From Chryseosolibacter histidinae (GTDB taxonomy: Bacteria; Bacteroidota; Bacteroidia; Cytophagales; Cyclobacteriaceae): a stretch of 64,000 nucleotides of DNA. The notes under the pieces were generated by a model that was not told where the DNA came from, searched no databases, and worked only from the letters and a program-made list of their open reading frames with translations. Positions 54,111 through 64,000 of the stretch are shown here, piece by piece. The translations under genes and the position numbers were made by a program. Where the stretch lies: assembly GCF_018598225.1 (NCBI RefSeq), contig NZ_JAHESF010000001.1, forward strand, positions 416,950 through 480,949, given 5' to 3'. How positions within the stretch are numbered: the first letter of the stretch is position 1; each line of letters starts with the position of its first letter.

Positions 54111-56368
54111 TACATCCGCTGAGGACTTGTTTCAATATCCTTTGCGAAAGGCTGATTGTAGTAGCGCTTGCCAGTTGCTTTGTACAACGCATTCGCCACG
54201 GCAGCAAAGACAGGAGGGAAGAGAGGCTCACCAAGTCCCGTGGGATCTTCCTCGTTTTTCACGAAATGAACTTCGATATTTTTCGGAGTTTCCTTTTGAC
54301 GAATCATTCTGTACTGATGGAAATTATTCTTGTCTGGAACGCCTTCCTTGAAAGTCATTTCTCCGAACAGGGCATTACCGATTCCATCAACGATTCCACC
54401 TTCACCCATATTTTTCGCAGCATCGGGATTAACAACAATACCGCAATCAACCGCTGCAAATACATTCTCGATGACGGGATTATTTCCGCTGAGTTTGAGA
54501 TCCACAACTTCAGCCACATAAGTATTGTGGCAGAAGTATGCGGCTACACCACGACTGACGTTTGCTGGTTTTTGATTCCAGTTTGATTTTTCTCTTACAA
54601 GCTTCAAAACTCCAGCATACCGGTCAGGATCATAGTCATTGTTTTCACCAACAGGTTTTGTTTTCGCCCTTTCTAAAAGTTCAAGTCTGAAATCAATCGG
54701 ATCTTTACCAACTAATTCGGCAAGCTCATCTAAAAATGATTGTTCGGCAGCTGCGTTGAAGTTAGAACGTGGAGCGCGAAATGCCCCGATTGTTATGTTT
54801 GATGGAATTGCCCAACCTTCCGCAAGATAATTGTCAACAGCTCCTGCGGGAAAACGATTCGCGTGGATGGGATGCTCTGGTATTCCACCACCACTAACAT
54901 GGAAGCCGATCAGGTTGTTGTCTTTGTCGAGTGCAGCGCGATATGTTGCAGTGTATGCAGGGCGATAGATTCCATATGTCATGTCATCTTCTCGTGTGTA
55001 GATCAGTTTGATCGGTGCTTTGACTTGTTGCGAAATAACAGCAGCTTCGACAAGGTGATGGCCATAAGCGCGCACACCAAAACCTCCGCCCATTCGCGCG
55101 AGCTTGATATGTATTTTTTCTTTTGGAAGACCGAGGCGCGCAGCGAGTGTGTCGGTAATAAATCCGGGAGCCTGGATTGGACCATAGATTTCGCACTTGT
55201 CAGCAGTGACGTTCGCAAAACAATTTGCAGGCTCCATCGTATTGTGAGCAAGGTGAGGAGCGGAGTATGTTCTTTCCAACACCTTCGCAGCATTCTTAAA
55301 AGCAGCCTCGGGATTTCCGTCTTTACGAAGAATGTCGCCTTTACCCTTTGAAGCCTTTTCCATTTCTACCCGATGCCCATCTGAGCTCTCCAATCCTTTC
55401 GGCATAACAGCCGTTACTTTTCCGAGCCTATGGTGCTGCATGGTCATTGAATATTCAGGCATCAGCTCAAACTCCAATTTCAATGCTTTCTTAGCATTCA
55501 TCACTTCCCATGTAGTATTTCCAACTATGACTCCTAATTCAAGAAAGCTTGTTGTATCAAAACCGTTTCGCTCGTAATCTTCCGTGAGCGTCTTGATCGT
55601 AAACGCGTCTTTGATCCCAGGCATTGACTTTACTGAAGAAGCATCAAGTGATTTTATCATCATCCCAAACGGAGGATGTACGATCATGGCGATTAACATT
55701 CCTTCCTCTTTGTGATCAATTCCAAAGAGTGGTTTTCCAGTCACGATATTCTTACCCTCAACATTCAGCTTAGAGTTACCGATAATTTTAAAATCGCTAA
55801 TCTTCTTAATTGCAACTTCAGTTGGAACAGGTATCGTTGCAGCAATTGAAGCCATCTCTCCATATCCCGCTTTCTTGCCTGATCCTTTGTGATGGAGAAC
55901 GCCACCCTCAGTTGTAATTTCGTTTGCGGGAACATTCCACTGTTTTGCAGATGCCTCGATTAGCATGTGACGCGCAGTTGCTCCTGCTGTACGCAATGGT
56001 TTCCATCCTTGACGAATACCTTGACTGCCCCCAGTGAATTGTCTGTCGTATCGTTCCGGGTAGAAATCGGCTTGCTGCACTATTACATTTTTCCAATCGA
56101 CATCAAGTTCTTCTGCAAGGATCATCGGCATCGATGTCTTTACATTCGATCCGAATTCAGGATTTGGTGACATCAATGTGACTACACCGTTGTTGCCGAT
56201 CTTGATATAGTTATTGAGGTCAAACCATTCGTCAGGCATTGTTAGTAGCTCCTCGTCTTTTGGTTTGCAACCTGCGAGCCAGCTAAAGCTTAACATTAGT
56301 CCACCACCTGCCAATGCAGAGGCTTTCAGGAATGATCTTCTGTTTATGGTTGTCTTTGCTTGTGCCAT
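54110..56368 (-). CDS. molybdenum hydroxylase large subunit (xanthine dehydrogenase family, IorB-like)
   Basis: 752 residues. A twin-arginine signal (NRRSFLKASALAGGGLM) at residues 9-25 ends in a possible lipobox LAGC. The molybdopterin cytosine dinucleotide-binding domains follow: TGGSQGIRQGWKPLR, ARMGGGFGVRAYGHH, GAFRAPRSNFNAAAEQSFLDE, and the catalytic glutamate in GLGEPLFPP. This architecture, with a Tat signal and no iron-sulfur part, is that of isoquinoline 1-oxidoreductase beta subunits and periplasmic aldehyde oxidases. It works with the 2Fe-2S subunit 15 bp upstream. Aldehyde or N-heterocycle hydroxylation is likely; the true substrate is unknown. Confidence 0.9.
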   Translation of the reverse strand: MAQAKTTINRRSFLKASALAGGGLMLSFSWLAGCKPKDEELLTMPDEWFDLNNYIKIGNNGVVTLMSPNPEFGSNVKTSMPMILAEELDVDWKNVIVQQADFYPERYDRQFTGGSQGIRQGWKPLRTAGATARHMLIEASAKQWNVPANEITTEGGVLHHKGSGKKAGYGEMASIAATIPVPTEVAIKKISDFKIIGNSKLNVEGKNIVTGKPLFGIDHKEEGMLIAMIVHPPFGMMIKSLDASSVKSMPGIKDAFTIKTLTEDYERNGFDTTSFLELGVIVGNTTWEVMNAKKALKLEFELMPEYSMTMQHHRLGKVTAVMPKGLESSDGHRVEMEKASKGKGDILRKDGNPEAAFKNAAKVLERTYSAPHLAHNTMEPANCFANVTADKCEIYGPIQAPGFITDTLAARLGLPKEKIHIKLARMGGGFGVRAYGHHLVEAAVISQQVKAPIKLIYTREDDMTYGIYRPAYTATYRAALDKDNNLIGFHVSGGGIPEHPIHANRFPAGAVDNYLAEGWAIPSNITIGAFRAPRSNFNAAAEQSFLDELAELVGKDPIDFRLELLERAKTKPVGENNDYDPDRYAGVLKLVREKSNWNQKPANVSRGVAAYFCHNTYVAEVVDLKLSGNNPVIENVFAAVDCGIVVNPDAAKNMGEGGIVDGIGNALFGEMTFKEGVPDKNNFHQYRMIRQKETPKNIEVHFVKNEEDPTGLGEPLFPPVFAAVANALYKATGKRYYNQPFAKDIETSPQRM

Positions 56369-56383
56369 AGTGAAAAAGTTTTG

Positions 56384-56839
56384 TTAGGCGTTAGCAGCGG
56401 TCTTGATGGCAGCTTTGATTCTTAAATATGTTGCACAACGGCAGATGTTGCCATTCATCGCATTCTCTATTTCATCATCGCTCGGAGTTGGTTTGCTCTT
56501 CAACAGAGCCGCAGCACTCATGATCTGACCAGCCTGGCAATAACCACACTGAGCAACATCGTGCTCAAGCCACGCTTTCTGCACGGGATGATCACCATCT
56601 TCAGAAAGTCCTTCTATGGTAACGATCTCTTTATTTTCAACAGATGACACTGGTAGAATACACGAACGTGTGGCATTTCCATCCACGTGAATTGTACATG
56701 CACCGCATTGGGCCATACCGCATCCGAACTTTGTTCCTACAAGATTCAAATGGTCGCGTAACACCCAGAGAACAGGTGTCTTCGGATCAATATCAAGGGT
56801 CTGTTTCTTGCCGTTGATGTTTAGATTTATTGCCGCCAT
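56384..56839 (-). CDS. molybdenum hydroxylase 2Fe-2S subunit (IorA-like)
   Basis: 151 residues, the normal size. The N-terminal plant-type 2Fe-2S site uses C40, C45, C48 and C60 ([17 protein letters not shown]). The C-terminal helical 2Fe-2S site uses C98, C101, C133 and C135 ([16 protein letters not shown]). It takes electrons from the molybdenum site of the partner and passes them on. It lacks its own signal, so it probably crosses the membrane folded with the Tat-bearing large subunit. It starts the three-gene set hydroxylase-flavodoxin, 77 bp after the reductase gene. Confidence 0.92.
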   Translation of the reverse strand: MAAINLNINGKKQTLDIDPKTPVLWVLRDHLNLVGTKFGCGMAQCGACTIHVDGNATRSCILPVSSVENKEIVTIEGLSEDGDHPVQKAWLEHDVAQCGYCQAGQIMSAAALLKSKPTPSDDEIENAMNGNICRCATYLRIKAAIKTAANA

Positions 56840-56916
56840 ATATTCTTTTTAGTGCTTATAATTTAAGAATAAACTAAGTCATTATGCCTTACGAAAATCA
56901 AACAATACGTACGACA

Positions 56917-58092
<1,176 letters not shown>

Positions 58093-58115
58093 TTATAAGT
58101 TTTGGTTTGGAAATA

Positions 58116-58679
58116 TTAAGGTTTACTGATGCCTAGGTTGGCATTTATGTGCAGTTCGGGATTGTCGATGATGCTGGCAACAAATGAAGCAATGCTCTTG
58201 CGCGAAATTGCGCTTCCCGTTTCCGGTTCACCCTTATGAGTGATGGCATAATCAACTTCATTAGAACTCGTGAACCAATCGGGACGGAGGATAGTATAAT
58301 CCAGCCCAGATGCCTCTATAACGTCAGCAAGTTTCCGGTAAGGAACTAAGACTGGTTTTAATGGCTGTTCATAAATTCCAATCGAACTGATAGCAATAAT
58401 TCTTTTGACACTACATTCCTTCATTGCCTTGACAATATTGTTAGCCATGGCCTCAAGGTTGCCAGCGAGATTCACGTAAACTATATCATTGCCGTTAATC
58501 GCGTTCTTGACATTGTCATACTTCATCGCATCACCCTCAACCACATTGTGATCTTTCGCGAACTTCGGAGACAGTCGTGACTTATTTCTTACGAACAAGG
58601 TCAGCTCTGCGCCTTTGATGGCTTCGATAACGTAAGAAGCAAGGCTTCCTGATGCTCCGATAATTATTACTTTTTTCAT
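58116..58679 (-). CDS. NAD(P)-binding (NmrA/atypical SDR) protein
   Basis: 187 residues. IIGASGSLASYVIEAIKGAELTLF is the Rossmann dinucleotide loop of atypical short-chain dehydrogenases, followed by DIVYVNLAGN, IAISSIGIY and YRKLADVIEASGLDYTILRPDW, which is the hallmark region of NAD(P)H-binding YwnB/NmrA-type proteins. It is short and lacks a large substrate domain. It could be a quinone-reductase-like or sensor protein. It lies between the NTF2-like and Tat-reductase genes with gaps of 14 and 26 bp, so it is co-transcribed. Confidence 0.85.
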   Translation of the reverse strand: MKKVIIIGASGSLASYVIEAIKGAELTLFVRNKSRLSPKFAKDHNVVEGDAMKYDNVKNAINGNDIVYVNLAGNLEAMANNIVKAMKECSVKRIIAISSIGIYEQPLKPVLVPYRKLADVIEASGLDYTILRPDWFTSSNEVDYAITHKGEPETGSAISRKSIASFVASIIDNPELHINANLGISKP

Positions 58680-58693
58680 TTTTCGTTAAGAGG

Positions 58694-59146
58694 TTAAAAA
58701 GTAGAAGCCACTGAGTTGAGCGCAATCCACTGGCTATTTCGTTTTTCAAGTTTTACCTTTTGTTGTAGACGCCAGGTATTTCTTGAACCCCAGATTCGCG
58801 CATCTACCACGTGGTGTAATGTCGCCACTGCTTCGTTTCCACTGATCTTAATTTCTTGTTTTACCTTTTTTGCGGAATAGTACTTCATGCCTTCACTTTC
58901 GATCTCGGATAGCCATTCGTTTCTGCTTTGCACGTATCCTGTCATGTGTGTAAGCGTAAAGTCTTTATCGAGCACAGAATTCAGACCATCAAGATTCTTT
59001 TCGATCATGTAATGAATTATTTTATCCGTTACCACTATTATTTGATCTTCCTCTTGTGTCATTTGAAGTTTTTCACCTGATATATTTTGAGCATGATTGG
59101 GATTCATAATCATGATTGACAATGCAATCAGAATAAATGTTTTCAT
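58694..59146 (-). CDS. secreted NTF2-like (DUF4440) protein
   Basis: 150 residues with a signal peptide (MKTFILIALSIMIMNPNHAQ). The remainder is one cone-shaped NTF2-like domain: IHYMIEKNLDGLNSVLDKDFTLTHMTGYVQSRNEWLSEIESE, of which the first 20 residues are the family helix, then strands EIKISGNEAVATLHHVVD and WRLQQKVKLEKRNSQWI. A histidine and aspartate in the pocket could serve a lyase or isomerase role, but family members vary. It may bind the small molecule handled by the neighbouring enzymes. Function unknown. Confidence 0.82.
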   Translation of the reverse strand: MKTFILIALSIMIMNPNHAQNISGEKLQMTQEEDQIIVVTDKIIHYMIEKNLDGLNSVLDKDFTLTHMTGYVQSRNEWLSEIESEGMKYYSAKKVKQEIKISGNEAVATLHHVVDARIWGSRNTWRLQQKVKLEKRNSQWIALNSVASTF

Positions 59147-59170
59147 CGTACTGAATTTTACCAGCTCGTC

Positions 59171-59998
59171 CTACTTCGGAGCTAATTCACCATACCAATA
59201 AGCTGCGGTCACACCTCCGTCCATAAGGAAGTCGCTACCTGTAATAAATGCGCCATCGTTGCCCATCAAAAGTGCTGCAACATTGCCGACTTCATCTGGA
59301 GTACCCGCACGTTTTGCCGAAGACATTTCTATCATCTTTCGGTAGCCTTCTCCACGAGGGCCGGTCAATTCATCATTCGCCAGCGGTGTAATTATTATAC
59401 CTGGGCTAATGGCATTTACTCGTGCTCCGCGCTTACCTCATCGGACTGCTTCTGCCATCACTCTCAAGGCATTGCCTCTCTTTGCCAATTGATAGGCGTG
59501 AAGCGAGTCTTTCACTTGATCAAGTTGAACAAATGGAAGCTCAAGAAGATCTTCGGCCGGTGTTGTTGCCAACGCCTTATTTTGTTCAACAGTAAGCGGT
59601 GGAAGACGATGTCCGGATTGTGACGATATAACAATGGCAGATCCGCCATTTGCAATTACATCTCCGAATTGTTCTAATATCAAAGCCGTTCCGTAGAGGT
59701 CAACTTTCAAAATAGTTTCAGGTGATGCTTGAGATGGAGAAACTCCGGCTGCATGAATTACACCAAACACTTCTCCAAGAGATGTAGCCTTTTCACGCAA
59801 AGCCAGGACTGACTAACGGTTTGAAACATCCACCACACTGGCTGTAACTCTAAATCCGGCATCATATAATGTCTTCGCTGCTGCTTCTGCATTTTCCTTT
59901 CGCAGATCAGCGATTAGAATTTGCTTGCCAGCGCCAACCCTTCGCGCTATTGCCTGTCCAATAGATCCAGCTCCGATGAGAACAATGACCTGTTCCAT
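59171..59998 (-). pseudogene. short-chain dehydrogenase gene with two in-frame stop codons
   Basis: One frame of 276 codons covers a whole SDR: IVLIGAGSIGQAIARRV (cofactor loop), GVIHAAGVSPSQASP, IVISSQSGHRLPP, SLHAYQLAKRGNALRV (catalytic Y and K), ARVNAISPGIII, and FITGSDFLMDGGVTAAYWYGEL. It is broken by TAG at 59813-59815, where a glutamate (GAG) is expected, and by TGA at 59438-59440, where tryptophan (TGG) is expected in AVRWGKRGAR. Both are single-base changes without frameshift, so decay is recent. Alternatives are readthrough or sequencing error. It lies in the operon between the alcohol dehydrogenase (1 bp gap) and NTF2-like genes. Confidence 0.88.
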
Positions 59999-59999
59999 G

Positions 60000-61094
60000 C
60001 TATTTTTTCAAAGGTGACATGTCGATAACAAAACGATATTTCACATCTCCTTTTTCAAGGCGGACAAATGCTTCGTTAACTTGATCGGGATTGATTAATT
60101 CAATCTCGGCTGTGATGTTGTGCTTGGCGCAGAAATCAAGCATTTCCTGTGTTTCTGCAATGCCACCAATGTTCGACCCTGAGAAACTTCTACGGCCTAC
60201 AACAACGCTGAATGCTCCGATCTCAAGTGGTTGTGGCGGTAAACCAACAAGCACCACGCTTCCATCATGACGAAGGAGATTCAAGTATGTATTTACATCA
60301 TGCTTTGCTGAGACTGTGTCGAGAATGAAATGCAAGCTCCGAGCATACTTCTGCATTTGATCTGCATCGGTTGACAAAACTGCCTCGTCTGCTCCGAGTC
60401 GTTTGGCATCTTCTACTTTAGACGCAGAAGTTGTAAAGACAACAACATGCGCACCCATTGCCTTAGCAATTTTAATCGCGAGATGTCCGAGACCACCAAT
60501 TCCAAGAATCCCGACTTTTTTGCCCGGACCTGCTTTCCAATGTTTCAATGGTGAATAGACGGTGATGCCCGCGCATAGTAGGGGAGCCGCACCCGCGAGA
60601 TCAAGTTTCTCTGGCATGTGCAGAACATAATCTTCGTTCGTTACGATGCTCTCAGAAAATCCCCCATAGGTTGCGACACCAAGATGTTTATCGAGGGAAT
60701 TAAATGAATATGTAACGCCTTCGTCACAGAACTGTTGGATATCGTCTTTACAGTATTCACATTTTCCACATGAGTCCACAATGCATCCAACTGCTGCAAG
60801 ATCTCCTACTTTGAATTTTGTAACCATATTTCCAACACGAGTGACGCGACCAACGATTTCATGACCGGGTACGATCGGAAACATTGTACCACCAAAATCA
60901 TTTTTGATCTGGTGTAAATCAGAGTGACAAATACCACAGAACAAAATTTCCATCTCAACGTCATTAGGTAAAACCTCTCTTCGAGGAATGCTCATTTTGC
61001 CAAGTGGCTTTTTTTCGGACTCGGTTCCAATAGCTTTAACGTTTCTGGTATTGATAGTTACTTTCCCTGCTAATGCTGCTGTTTGTACTTCCAT
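60000..61094 (-). CDS. zinc-dependent NAD(P)-alcohol dehydrogenase (cinnamyl-alcohol dehydrogenase type)
   Basis: 364 residues, medium-chain dehydrogenase. Catalytic zinc site: C53 in FCGICHSD, H78-E79 in PGHEIVGRV and C173 in LCAGIT. Structural zinc: C109, C112, C115 and C123 in SCGKCEYCKDD..QQFC. The cofactor loop GILGIGGLGHLAIK is intact. The pattern is that of the YahK/cinnamyl-alcohol dehydrogenase family, which reduces many aldehydes with NADPH. An extra 30 residues at the N-terminus precede the usual start, but no signal is seen. Second gene of the oxidoreductase operon, 18 bp after the reductase. Confidence 0.92.
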   Translation of the reverse strand: MEVQTAALAGKVTINTRNVKAIGTESEKKPLGKMSIPRREVLPNDVEMEILFCGICHSDLHQIKNDFGGTMFPIVPGHEIVGRVTRVGNMVTKFKVGDLAAVGCIVDSCGKCEYCKDDIQQFCDEGVTYSFNSLDKHLGVATYGGFSESIVTNEDYVLHMPEKLDLAGAAPLLCAGITVYSPLKHWKAGPGKKVGILGIGGLGHLAIKIAKAMGAHVVVFTTSASKVEDAKRLGADEAVLSTDADQMQKYARSLHFILDTVSAKHDVNTYLNLLRHDGSVVLVGLPPQPLEIGAFSVVVGRRSFSGSNIGGIAETQEMLDFCAKHNITAEIELINPDQVNEAFVRLEKGDVKYRFVIDMSPLKK

Positions 61095-61112
61095 GTTTTC
61101 TATTGTTTATGT

Positions 61113-62111
<999 letters not shown>

Positions 62112-62134
62112 TTAATCGCAGCTCATTTGTAAAT

Positions 62135-62245
62135 TCACCAACTCCCATCAAGCTTGTCAAAGCTGCCGCTTGTCTTCCAGTTGAACTTGTCTAGCAAGAG
62201 TTCTTTGATTTCCTTTTCGATAGACTCTAACAGCAGTGTTTTCAT
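62135..62245 (-). CDS. possible 36-residue leader peptide
   Basis: The untranslated leader of the reductase operon contains an ATG frame of 36 codons (MKTLLLESIEKEIKELLLDK to the end WKTSGSFDKLDGSW). It is amphipathic and helical in its first two-thirds. It begins about 145 nt after the candidate -7 box and ends 39 bases before the reductase start. It could be a leader peptide, a remnant of a gene end, or chance. No family match. Confidence 0.25.
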   Translation of the reverse strand: MKTLLLESIEKEIKELLLDKFNWKTSGSFDKLDGSW

Positions 62246-62387
62246 AGTTTTGAGTTACGAGAAAAGTGTTATTAGCCAATTATCAGGACAATTGAAGTGC
62301 CTCTGTCAATAAACATGGTCGGTGATCTGACAACACGTTAACTGACCATTCTTTCAGGAATGGCAATCAATTGCCCTATTTTTGATA

Positions 62388-62455
62388 CAAAGGTGGGGTG
62401 GAAATTGACCTGACTACTAACTCATTTCAAATAGGGACCTACGAAAATCAAACAT
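62388..62455 (-). promoter_or_regulatory. promoter and AraC operator of the oxidoreductase operon
   Basis: On the minus strand a 32-base operator (62455 to 62424) contains two direct TTTGA half-sites 21 bp apart. It is followed after exactly 30 bases by CCTTTG (62393-62388) within CACCTTTG, a -7-like box. The AraC gene's own promoter (63422-63489) has the same operator (31 of 32 bases) and the same 30-base spacing. The operator overlaps the stop codon of the AraC gene. Beyond the box lies a GGCAAT-CA-ATTGCC inverted repeat at 62362-62375. Confidence 0.65.
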
Positions 62456-63347
62456 TCCGAAACCCGGTTGGGCTAGCGCCAGTATGCTTTTTAAAGAAGT
62501 TATTGAAATGAGTCGGTTCAGTAAAACCGAGTGCATACGCTATTTCTGCAACACCCCACTTGCTATGTCGAAGCAGGATCTTTGCTTCCTGAACTAGTCG
62601 TTCAGCTATGACTTGCGTGGTGGTCTTTTGCAAGGTGTCTTTGACAGAACGGTTCAGATGATTCACATGGACGTTGAGTTGATCCGCGTATCCCGAAGCT
62701 GTACGAAGTTGTATCGATGGATGCTGATCATCGATTGGAAATTGTCTTTCCAACAATTCAATAAAGAGGGCAGAGATACGCTGTGATGCATTAGGTGCTT
62801 GCTTCTCCTGCTCAATCGGAGGTTGTAGCCTCATCCCGAAATGAATCAATTCCGAGATATGATTGCGGATGATGTCGTACTTGTATTTGTAGTCGGTGTT
62901 GAATTCTTTTTCAATGCGATTAAAGATGTCGCTCACGATTTCGACTTGCTCATCAGAAAGTTCGAAGATATGTTTCCCATTCGGTTGAAATACCTCGTAC
63001 TGAGTAAGCTGTCCATATTGATGAAAGAGCTGTTGATTGAAGATACAGTAAACGCCCTCGCGGATCTTATCCAAGTGTTCCCATTTGTATGGAATCTGTG
63101 GATTGGAGAACGAAAGGCCCTGCTTCTTGATTGCGACCGTACGGTCAGCGAAGTGAACTTCACTTTGACCCTTAACCAGCATTATCTTATAAAAGTCGCG
63201 TCTGTGGTAAGGGATATTTGTAGGTCTCCCTTCAATAAATGGCTCAAGCCGGAACAGGTTAAAATGACCAATCTCGGCTGTAAAGGTTCCAGGCACCTCT
63301 GCAAACTTCCTTTTATAGAATTCCTGTAATGTTTCCGCTTTTTCCAT
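62448..63347 (-). CDS. AraC family regulator of the oxidoreductase operon
   Basis: 299 residues from the ATG at 63347 (MEKAETLQEFYKRKF); a second ATG 6 codons upstream is less likely. The cupin sensor domain covers about 10-165 (PYHRRDFYKIMLVKGQSEV, GLSFSNPQIPYKWE). The DNA-binding domain covers about 195-298 with VHVNHLNRSVKDTLQKTT and WGVAEIAYALGFTEPTHFNNFFKKHTGASP. Regulators of this type usually control a neighbouring aldo/keto reductase. A matching operator sits before its own gene and before the reductase operon. It is tandem, not divergent, to its target. The inducer is unknown, perhaps an aldehyde or quinone. Confidence 0.9.
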   Translation of the reverse strand: MEKAETLQEFYKRKFAEVPGTFTAEIGHFNLFRLEPFIEGRPTNIPYHRRDFYKIMLVKGQSEVHFADRTVAIKKQGLSFSNPQIPYKWEHLDKIREGVYCIFNQQLFHQYGQLTQYEVFQPNGKHIFELSDEQVEIVSDIFNRIEKEFNTDYKYKYDIIRNHISELIHFGMRLQPPIEQEKQAPNASQRISALFIELLERQFPIDDQHPSIQLRTASGYADQLNVHVNHLNRSVKDTLQKTTTQVIAERLVQEAKILLRHSKWGVAEIAYALGFTEPTHFNNFFKKHTGASPTGFRNV

Positions 63348-63354
63348 CGATATA

Positions 63355-63391
63355 CAAAGATACAAAACCTAGCCACCTTGCTTGATCAAGC
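63355..63391 (-). promoter_or_regulatory. second promoter-like box and palindrome before the AraC gene
   Basis: TATCTTTG (63362-63355 on the minus strand) fits TAnnTTTG exactly but would leave only a few bases of leader before the ATG at 63347. Just upstream is a perfect 12-bp palindrome GCTTGATCAAGC (63380-63391), another possible regulator site. Confidence 0.35.
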
Positions 63392-63421
63392 GACAGCTAT
63401 AGTCTGTTCTCGTTTTGCCTA

Positions 63422-63489
63422 CAAAGGAAAATCAAGTGCAAGAAATTGTGTGTACTGATTTCAAATAGAGACCTACGAAAATCAAACAT
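63422..63489 (-). promoter_or_regulatory. AraC autoregulatory operator and promoter
   Basis: A 32-base operator (63489 to 63458) with two TTTGA half-sites 21 bp apart is followed after 30 bases by CCTTTG (63427-63422). Operator and spacing equal those of the reductase operon promoter at 62388-62455. The expected leader to the AraC start is about 70 nt. Confidence 0.6.
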
Positions 63490-63586
63490 CTGTCGATTCA
63501 AGATCAGTCCGGGACACGACATCCTAGGGAAAAGAAGTTCAATCAATCAGCTTGCATTGATATTATTGTAACTACCTGATTACCAA

Positions 63587-64000
63587 CTACTTACCGATGC
63601 AAAACTTCGAAAAGATATTCGCCAGCAGATCTTCGGTTGTGATATTTCCAGTGATCTCTCCAAGGTAATGCAGGGCCTGGCGGATGTCCATAGCCAGGAA
63701 ATCACCAGTGATACCGTTGTCCATGCCGTCGAGCACACGGGTAAGCGCATCGTAGGTCTGAGTCAGGTTCTGGTAATGGCGCAGGTTGGTCACCATCACG
63801 TCGCCACTTTTAACTGACTTCACCTGGAAACGGGAGAGAATGGTGTTCTTCAGTTCCTGGATGTTGGTCTTGCCTGCCGCGGAAATGAAAATAAAATCTT
63901 TGGCTCTCAACTTTTCAACAAGACCGGCGTTGGCTTTGTCGAGCTTGTTGCCCACTTTAATGTGTGGGATGCCCCGCGCCGTCAGGTGTTGTTCTTCTTC
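63587..64000 (-). CDS. mnmE: tRNA modification GTPase MnmE, C-terminal part
   Basis: The frame is open to the window edge; the last 137 codons are seen. KVGNKLDK holds the G4 motif NKxD of the G domain. FIFISAAGKTNIQELK is the G5 SAxxG loop. The helical domain follows, with DFLAMDIRQALHYLGEITGNITTEDLLANIFSKF, of which the last part and the invariant C-terminal CIGK (catalytic cysteine) identify MnmE. With MnmG it makes the cmnm5 modification at U34 of several tRNAs. A copy of its last codons lies at 53296, suggesting that the DNA in between was inserted at this gene's 3' end. Confidence 0.95.
   Translation of the reverse strand, partial: EEEQHLTARGIPHIKVGNKLDKANAGLVEKLRAKDFIFISAAGKTNIQELKNTILSRFQVKSVKSGDVMVTNLRHYQNLTQTYDALTRVLDGMDNGITGDFLAMDIRQALHYLGEITGNITTEDLLANIFSKFCIGK

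Noticed and set aside
59171..60000. Three separate small genes in the SDR region
   Set aside because: The pieces share one reading frame and together match one short-chain dehydrogenase. The breaks are single-base stop codons.
62424..63489. Direct repeats as ends of an insertion element around the AraC gene
   Set aside because: Identical 30-base spacing to a -7-like box and the phased TTTGA half-sites fit operators better, and no transposase or inverted ends are seen.

Overview
The window is chromosomal DNA of a glycan-degrading member of the Bacteroidota, probably of the Cytophagales or Chitinophagales. The basis is paired SusC/SusD genes, a hybrid two-component regulator, DUF3823 and DUF1735-type lipoproteins, an FtsX-like permease of the kind abundant in Cytophagia, -7 promoter boxes close to TAnnTTTG, and little use of Shine-Dalgarno sites. 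The genus cannot be fixed from this sequence.

Layout. (1) 1-11429 (+) is the distal part of an alpha-mannoside utilisation locus: the 3' end of a DUF3823 lipoprotein gene, GH92, GH38, a formylglycine-dependent sulfatase and a second GH92, closely spaced. The GH38 gene carries an in-frame 52-bp piece of a tRNA-Glu gene. (2) 11542-20474 is a mixed housekeeping and accessory stretch: a DUF6090-like membrane protein, a eukaryote-like dihydroceramide desaturase, a lipoprotein, an M23 peptidase, greB, an aldo/keto reductase with its AraC regulator, an ArsR-SRPBCC pair, a small HMA-like protein and an esterase. (3) 20700-40577 is a complete xylan utilisation locus. It has the order SusC-SusD-SusC-SusD-lipoprotein-GH10, as in the xusABCDE-xyn10C cluster of Prevotella, followed by a convergent hybrid two-component regulator and a divergent GH43. 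The promoters of the SusC operon and of the GH43 gene share three elements at nearly the same spacing, which marks them as the probable targets of that regulator. (4) 40636-53137 is accessory: HxlR with a RibD-like reductase, an ArsR-VOC-hydrolase group, an Asp-box protein, a PAP2 phosphatase, an FtsX-like permease preceded by the vestige of a paralogue, a hydrolase and a short UvrA-like protein. (5) 53296-63602 (-) is an oxidoreductase block: AraC regulator, two aldo/keto reductases, alcohol dehydrogenase, a broken short-chain dehydrogenase, an NTF2-like protein, an NAD(P)-binding protein, a two-subunit molybdenum hydroxylase and a flavodoxin. It ends at mnmE, and a near copy of the mnmE 3' end lies at its other side, so it looks like an island inserted at mnmE.

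How the parts work together. The mannoside enzymes would remove sulfate and alpha-mannose in the periplasm or at the surface. The xylan system would bind and import xylo-oligosaccharides, cut them with GH10 and GH43, and sense them with the hybrid regulator. The AraC protein at 62448-63347 probably controls itself and the oxidoreductase operon through a shared 32-bp operator with two TTTGA half-sites 21 bp apart. No CRISPR array, rRNA, intact tRNA, insertion sequence or replication origin was seen.
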